The position numbers and the translations under genes were made by a program. Of a DNA stretch of 18,285 bases, positions 13,804 through 18,285 are shown in pieces. The DNA is taken from positions 1-18,285 of the forward strand of contig JAWXUE010000028.1 in the NCBI GenBank assembly GCA_044432925.1, in the 5' to 3' direction. Position 1 is the stretch's first letter. Each line of letters starts with the position of its first letter. A model generated the notes under the pieces. It was given only the letters and a program-made list of their open reading frames with translations. It did no database searches and had not been told where the DNA came from. Origin of the DNA: JAWXUE01 sp044432925 (GTDB lineage: Bacteria > Bacillota_I > Bacilli_A > Acholeplasmatales > Anaeroplasmataceae).

Positions 13804-14838
13804 ATGGAAAATAAATTAAATTTGATATTAACAAATGCTAAAGAAGAAATAGTATCCGTGTTAAATGCTAATGATTTACAACAGTTAAAAGCAAAATTTT
13901 TAGGTAAAAAAGGACCCTTAGCTGAAATCATGAGTAATATGAAAAACTTAACTATTGAAGAAAAGAAAACAGTAGGACAGTTATCAACATCTTTAAGAAA
14001 TGATTTAGAACAATTATTTGAAGATAAAAAAGAAGAAATGAATAATGCAGCAATAAATGAAAAAATTGAAAAAGGAAGAATAGATGTTACATTACCTGGT
14101 AAAACAGTAAGAAAAGGTAATTTACATCCATTAACTCAAATCACTCAAGAAATAGAAGATTTATTTATTTCAATGGGATATACAGTAGCAACAGGACCTG
14201 AGGTTGAAGATGATTATCATAACTTTGAGTTATTAAATTTACCTCATGATCATCCGGCTCGTGATATGCAAGATAGTTTTTATTTTGATGTTAACACTTT
14301 ATTAAGAACTCATACATCTCCTGTACAAGCAAGAGTCATGTTAGAGAAAAAAGGACAACCTATAAAAATAATTTGTCCAGGTAAAGTTTATAGAAGAGAT
14401 GCTGATGATGCTACACATTCACATCAATTTATGCAGTGTGAAGGATTAGTATTAGGTAAAGATATAAGTTTTGCTGATTTAAAAGGTGCATTATTAGCGT
14501 TTGCTAATCAATTATTTGGTGAAGGGAGAAATATTAGATTAAGACCTTCTTATTTCCCATTTACAGAACCTTCAGTAGAAGTAGATGTATCATGTGCTAA
14601 ATGTGATGGTGTTGGTTGTAACATGTGTAAAAATACTGGTTACATTGAAGTTTTAGGCGCTGGTATGGTTAATAAAAATGTATTAAAAATGAGCGGTTAT
14701 GATCCAGAGAAAATTCAAGGATTTGCATTTGGTATTGGTATTGATAGAGTTGCAATCTTAAAAAATAGAATTGAAGATATAAGAGCATTTTATACAAACG
14801 ATATAAGATTCTTAGATCAATTCAAGAAAATGAAGTAG
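13804..14838 (+). CDS. pheS: Phenylalanyl-tRNA synthetase alpha subunit
   Basis: PheS is the catalytic class II subunit of the (alpha-beta)2 enzyme that charges tRNA-Phe. The 344-aa length is normal. An N-terminal coiled-coil arm (about 1-90) includes LKAKFLGKKGPLAEIM, the usual tRNA-contact segment. Motif 2 appears as GKVYRRDADDATHSHQFMQCEG near 193-215 and motif 3 as FGIGIDRVAIL near 309-319. A CxxCxxxxCxxC cluster (CAKCDGVGCNMC) precedes the GAGMV segment, as in other Bacillota PheS. The ATG follows AAAGGAG by eight bases and lies directly after the T-box terminator. pheT begins ten bases after the TAG stop. Confidence 0.97.
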   Translation: MENKLNLILTNAKEEIVSVLNANDLQQLKAKFLGKKGPLAEIMSNMKNLTIEEKKTVGQLSTSLRNDLEQLFEDKKEEMNNAAINEKIEKGRIDVTLPGKTVRKGNLHPLTQITQEIEDLFISMGYTVATGPEVEDDYHNFELLNLPHDHPARDMQDSFYFDVNTLLRTHTSPVQARVMLEKKGQPIKIICPGKVYRRDADDATHSHQFMQCEGLVLGKDISFADLKGALLAFANQLFGEGRNIRLRPSYFPFTEPSVEVDVSCAKCDGVGCNMCKNTGYIEVLGAGMVNKNVLKMSGYDPEKIQGFAFGIGIDRVAILKNRIEDIRAFYTNDIRFLDQFKKMK

Positions 14839-14848
14839 GTGGAAGAAT

Positions 14849-17239
14849 ATGAAAGTATCATTAAATTGGTTAAGAGAATATGTAAGTTTCGAAGATAAAA
14901 CTGTAGAAGAATTAGAAACTATTTTCAATTTACAATTAGTTGAAATAGAACAAGTATTAAAATTAGCTGATGCTACTAATTTAACAATTGGTTATGTAGA
15001 AGAATGTAGTAATCATCCTGATAGTGATCATTTAAATGTTTGTAAAGTTAATGTTAAAAATGAAGTGTTACAAATAGTTTGTGGGGCACCGAATGTTAAA
15101 GCAGGACAAAAAGTAATTGTTGCTTTAGTAGGGGCTGTATTGCCTGGTGATTTTAAAATTAAAGCATCTAAAATTAGAGGTGTTGAATCATTTGGTATGA
15201 TTTGTGCATTAGATGAATTAGGTGTTGATGCTAAAGCTTTATTAGGTGAAGTTGATAGAGGTATTTATGTATTAAATGAAGATGCACCAGTAGGTGAAAA
15301 TCCATTAATTTATTTAGGTTTAGATGATGTTAGTTTTGAGTTATCTTTAACACCAAATAGAGCAGATATGTTATCAATGATTGGTGTTGCTTATGACTTA
15401 GGAGCAGCATTGAAACAAAAAGTTTCATTACCTAAATTAAAGGTAGAAGAAGTAAATAAAAACAATCCTGTTAAAGTTAATTTAGAAACAAAAAATGCTT
15501 ATCAATATCACACAAGATATATTGAAGGAGTTACTATACAAGAATCTCCTTTATGGTTAAAATTAAGACTAGTAGCATCAGGTATTAGACCTATAAATAA
15601 TGTCGTAGATATAACAAATTATGTATTAATGGAGTATGGTCAACCACTACATTCTTTTGATGCTGATTTATTAGGAAATGAGATTATTGTTAAAGATAAT
15701 TATCAAGGTAATTTAGTTACTTTAGATGGTGAATCTAGAGATGTAATTAATGGTGATATCGTTATTGCTACTCCAACTGAAGTTGTATGTTTAGGTGGTG
15801 TAATGGGTGGTAAATCTACAGAAGTTAGCTCTACTACAAAAAACATTATTTTAGAAGCTGCACAGTTTGATAATATTGCTATTAGAAAGACTAGTTCAAG
15901 ACTTCAATTAAGAAGTGAATCTTCTCATAGATTTGAAAGAAAAATTGATTCTAATAGAGTAGTTGCTGCATTAGATAAAGCAGCATTAATGATTAGTGAA
16001 TTAGCAAATGGTAGTGTTTATACAGGTGTTAATGGTGTTGTTAATAAAAAACATAAAGATATTGTTATCACAACTACTTTAAGAAAAATAAATTCTAATT
16101 TAGGTTTAAAATTAAAATTACCCCAAGTAGAAGAAATTTTAAATGAATTAGATTTTAAATATGAAGGAATTGATTTAAGTAAAACTGGTAAACCAAGAAA
16201 ATTACAAGTTTATATCCCTTCAAGAAGAATTGATTATGATACAAATGAACAAGATTTATTTGAAGATATAGCAAGAATTTATGGTTATAATAATATACCT
16301 ACTACTTTATGTAAAACATCTGATAAGGGGGAATTGACATATACTCAAACAAAAGTAAGAGAAATTAAAAATTACTTTGTTAATAGTGGGTTATATGAAA
16401 ATGTTACTTATACTTTAGTTAAAGATGAAGTAGTACATGACTTTACTTTAGAAGATAAAGAATTATTATCTGTTATGAAACCTTTCACATTAGATCATAA
16501 AACAATGAGACAAAGTTTAGTTGCTAGTTTACTAGATGTAGTAAGTTATAACCTAGCAAGAAAAAATGATAATATTAATATATTTGAAATTTCTAATGTT
16601 TATTCATTAAATGATTCTAACACTATGTTAAGTGGTGCTTTAAGTGGATGTATGAATTCTTCTTTATGGCAAGGACAAAAAGAACTAGTTGATTTCTATT
16701 TTGTTAAAGGATTACTAGAAGGATTATTTGTACAATTAGGTGTTAATGCAGAATTTGAAGCTGCTGAATTAAAAAATATGCATCCTTATAAAACAGCATT
16801 AATTACATGTAACGGTGTTACTTTAGGTTATGTTGGGGAAGTACATCCTAAATATCAAGCAAAAGCAAATATCAAAGAAACTTATGTTTTTGAAATCGAC
16901 TTTAATTTATTATTAAGTGTTGTTGATACAAAAATAAATTATGAACCAATTACTAAATTCCCTTCTATAACTAGAGATTTAGCTATTGTTTGTAAAAAAG
17001 ATATTACAGCTAATGAAATAACTAAATTAATTAAACAAACTGGTAAGAAAATATTAGTTAATGTTGAATTATTTGATGTTTATATTGGTGAAAATGTAGC
17101 AGAAGATGAAAAATCTTTAGCTTATAAATTAACTTTTATGGATAATACACAAACATTAGAATCAACTGTTGTTGATAAATCAGTAGAACAAATTTTAAAA
17201 AGATTAGAATTTACTCATCAAGCAAAATTAAGAGGATAA
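14849..17239 (+). CDS. pheT: Phenylalanyl-tRNA synthetase beta subunit
   Basis: The 796-aa protein shows the bacterial PheT domain order: an EMAP-type tRNA-binding domain at about 40-150 (DHLNVCKV, IVCGAPNVKAGQ, KIRGVESFGMIC), the B3/B4 editing domain (LTPNRADMLSMIGVAYDLG through GIRPINNVVDITNYVLMEYGQPLH), the B5 domain near 405-480 with a metal-binding-type RIDYDTNEQDLFEDIARIYGY segment, a degenerate synthetase-like core, and a C-terminal ferredoxin-fold anticodon-binding domain (about 704-796, FPSITRDLAIV). It partners PheS, reads the anticodon and removes misacylated Tyr. The ribosome site AGGTGG overlaps the pheS stop, so translation is probably coupled. Confidence 0.97.
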   Translation: MKVSLNWLREYVSFEDKTVEELETIFNLQLVEIEQVLKLADATNLTIGYVEECSNHPDSDHLNVCKVNVKNEVLQIVCGAPNVKAGQKVIVALVGAVLPGDFKIKASKIRGVESFGMICALDELGVDAKALLGEVDRGIYVLNEDAPVGENPLIYLGLDDVSFELSLTPNRADMLSMIGVAYDLGAALKQKVSLPKLKVEEVNKNNPVKVNLETKNAYQYHTRYIEGVTIQESPLWLKLRLVASGIRPINNVVDITNYVLMEYGQPLHSFDADLLGNEIIVKDNYQGNLVTLDGESRDVINGDIVIATPTEVVCLGGVMGGKSTEVSSTTKNIILEAAQFDNIAIRKTSSRLQLRSESSHRFERKIDSNRVVAALDKAALMISELANGSVYTGVNGVVNKKHKDIVITTTLRKINSNLGLKLKLPQVEEILNELDFKYEGIDLSKTGKPRKLQVYIPSRRIDYDTNEQDLFEDIARIYGYNNIPTTLCKTSDKGELTYTQTKVREIKNYFVNSGLYENVTYTLVKDEVVHDFTLEDKELLSVMKPFTLDHKTMRQSLVASLLDVVSYNLARKNDNINIFEISNVYSLNDSNTMLSGALSGCMNSSLWQGQKELVDFYFVKGLLEGLFVQLGVNAEFEAAELKNMHPYKTALITCNGVTLGYVGEVHPKYQAKANIKETYVFEIDFNLLLSVVDTKINYEPITKFPSITRDLAIVCKKDITANEITKLIKQTGKKILVNVELFDVYIGENVAEDEKSLAYKLTFMDNTQTLESTVVDKSVEQILKRLEFTHQAKLRG

Positions 17240-17273
17240 AATAAATTTCATATAAATAAAGAGGAGAATTCAC

Positions 17274-17942
17274 ATGATATATTTAGAAATGAAAGATGAA
17301 AAATCAAGTAAATTTTGGCAAGTTTCATATACAGAAAAATGCTATACAATTGTTTATGGTAAGATTGGAACAAAAGGTACTGTTAAAGTTACGACGTGCG
17401 AAGACCCAGAAAGTGAAGCTTTAAAATTAGTCGCTTCTAAAAAGAAAAAAGGTTACGTTGAGGCTGTAGAAGATTTATCTCCGTATTTAATATTTGACAC
17501 ATTTAATTTTAAAGTTGCTGTTTTAAATTCTATTGATTATGACATAGAAGAACAATTAGAGGAACTTTCATCTGAATTTTATGATGAGCATTATGATTTT
17601 GATATGGATGAAGATGAAGAAGAAGAATATATTCAATCCGAAGAATACGGACGCAACTATAAAGCAATTGAGTACATTAAAAGTTGCAAGATACTTAAAA
17701 AATCAGCTATTGGATTAGAAAAAATTGATTTGATAGCTGGTGATGACATTCTAGAACAAATTGATTTAGAATGGGGTGGAGAAACAGAAGTTTTTGATAT
17801 TAATGATTTAACAGATAGAGAGTTAGCACAATTTCCTGACTTAAATGAAATATCAGTTTTATGTGGATATGATGGAGAAGCTGATGAAATAAAAGAAAAA
17901 TGTAAAAAAATAGGTGTTAATTTTCACGATCCATATCAATAG
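17274..17942 (+). CDS. WGR-domain protein with DUF6892-like C-terminal half
   Basis: Residues 1-66 match the WGR fold: an N-terminal strand, FWQV at 14-17, then YGKIGTKG at 28-35 and a helix rich in Lys. The name-giving Trp-Gly-Arg is replaced by Tyr-Gly-Lys. WGR domains are found in PARPs, MolR-type regulators and many bacterial proteins and are often nucleic-acid-associated. The C-terminal part (about 70-222: IFDTFNFKVAVLNSIDYDI, then WGGETEVFDINDL and FPDLNEISVLCGYDG) resembles the DUF6892 family as I recall it; that is less certain. A very acidic stretch (DFDMDEDEEEEY, 108-119) links the parts. It follows pheT by 34 bases with GAGGAG as ribosome site and no terminator between, so it may be read from the T-box transcript. 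It uses codons such as CGC and ACG that the neighbours avoid. Function unknown. Confidence 0.75.
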   Translation: MIYLEMKDEKSSKFWQVSYTEKCYTIVYGKIGTKGTVKVTTCEDPESEALKLVASKKKKGYVEAVEDLSPYLIFDTFNFKVAVLNSIDYDIEEQLEELSSEFYDEHYDFDMDEDEEEEYIQSEEYGRNYKAIEYIKSCKILKKSAIGLEKIDLIAGDDILEQIDLEWGGETEVFDINDLTDRELAQFPDLNEISVLCGYDGEADEIKEKCKKIGVNFHDPYQ

Positions 17943-17973
17943 ATATCAATCTTAAAAAGAAGTTTATAAAGAG

Positions 17974-18001
17974 GTAATCATTTAAAATGATTACTTTTTT
18001 T
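17974..18001 (+). terminator. Terminator after the WGR-domain gene
   Basis: GTAATCATT and AATGATTAC (17974-17982, 17986-17994) form a perfect 9-bp stem with a 3-nt loop followed by seven T. It closes the pheST-WGR unit. Confidence 0.9.
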
Positions 18002-18066
18002 ATTAATTGCTACGATTTAGTAATAACTCAAATATTTACAAACGTATATCCTATTTTTATATTTTA

Positions 18067-18075
18067 TGATATAAT
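18067..18075 (+). promoter_or_regulatory. Extended -10 promoter of rlmN
   Basis: TGATATAAT carries a perfect TATAAT hexamer (18070-18075) with the TGn extension, 23 bases before the rlmN start. TTTACA further upstream (18035-18040) is too far away (29 bases) to be its -35. Confidence 0.55.
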
Positions 18076-18098
18076 ACTTTATAAAAGTAGGTGTTATT

Positions 18099-18285
18099 TT
18101 GGAAAGTATTTTTAGTTATAGTATAGATGATTTAAAGAAATATTTTATTGAAAAAAATGAAAAGCCATATAGAAGTACACAAATATTTGAATGGTTATAT
18201 AGACATAAAATAAAAGATTTTAGTGAAATGACTAATCAAAAACAGGATATAATAAATATGTTGAAAACTGACTTTAGTTTAAATT
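18099..18285 (+). CDS. rlmN: RlmN, dual-specificity 23S rRNA/tRNA adenine-C2 methyltransferase, N-terminal part
   Basis: The gene starts at a TTG eight bases after GTAGGTG and runs off the right edge after 62 codons. The protein begins ESIFSYSIDDLKKYFIEKNE, then KPYRSTQIFEWLYRHKIKDFSEMTN. This is the N-terminal helical domain of RlmN, where relatives show 'L.el..w....ge..fRa.QI..WlY.k....f.eMtnl'. The radical-SAM core with its CxxxCxxC cluster lies outside the window. RlmN methylates C2 of A2503 in 23S rRNA and A37 of some tRNAs. No ATG is available nearby in frame, so TTG is the probable start. Confidence 0.9.
   Translation, partial: MESIFSYSIDDLKKYFIEKNEKPYRSTQIFEWLYRHKIKDFSEMTNQKQDIINMLKTDFSLN

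Noticed and set aside
1..18285. CRISPR arrays, insertion sequences, tRNA or rRNA genes
   Set aside because: I saw no regularly spaced repeats, transposase-like frames, tRNA cloverleaf with a CCA end or rRNA sequence on either strand.

Overview
The window is very AT-rich DNA from a low-G+C Gram-positive bacterium. Stops are TAA, TAG and one clear TGA (end of walJ), and tryptophan is always TGG, so the standard bacterial code applies and not the Mycoplasma code. The gene set (YhaM, WalJ, RlmH, a DegV/FakB protein, T-box-controlled pheST, RlmN) is typical of Bacillota. Two tiny or Cys-rich genes look like spore-coat or sporulation genes (YjcZ-type and CotD-type). The best reading is a spore-forming, or formerly spore-forming, low-G+C lineage in or near Bacilli, Erysipelotrichia or the Mollicutes-related gut clades. 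I cannot name the species.

Layout, left to right. (1) Positions 2-532 are the 3' part of a yhaM-type exoribonuclease gene, facing a convergent terminator region (538-604). (2) Positions 613-6395, minus strand, hold two giant paralogous lipoprotein genes (910 and 1016 aa). They are joined by a TAATG stop/start overlap and cover about a third of the window. They resemble greatly enlarged PrsA/SurA-like extracytoplasmic foldases, but the assignment is tentative. (3) A divergent promoter region at 6396-6623 leads into a 35-aa YjcZ-type gene with its own terminator. (4) walJ, rlmH, leuS and degV run on the plus strand without a convincing terminator until 11427. (5) A CotD-like coat gene stands alone between two terminators. 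(6) An HtrA-like lipoprotein protease and a small four-helix membrane protein form a pair. (7) A complete tRNA-Phe T-box leader precedes pheS-pheT, followed by a WGR-domain gene. (8) After a terminator, the first 62 codons of rlmN run off the end.

How the genes fit together. Most of the plus strand is translation and RNA housekeeping: LeuRS, PheRS, RlmH (23S rRNA pseudouridine methylation), RlmN (23S A2503/tRNA methylation) and YhaM (RNA turnover). A second theme is the cell envelope: WalJ, an HtrA-like surface protease and two very large lipoproteins, all plausible in cell-wall homeostasis or extracytoplasmic protein quality control. A third is sporulation: the YjcZ-like and CotD-like genes share a 13-nt upstream element resembling a mother-cell sigma -10 region.

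The least explained parts are the paired giant lipoproteins with matching Asp-rich Ca-loop-like motifs, the HtrA lipoprotein carrying a GF.GT...L.SL.G module normally seen in other surface or phage proteins, and the WGR fusion protein.
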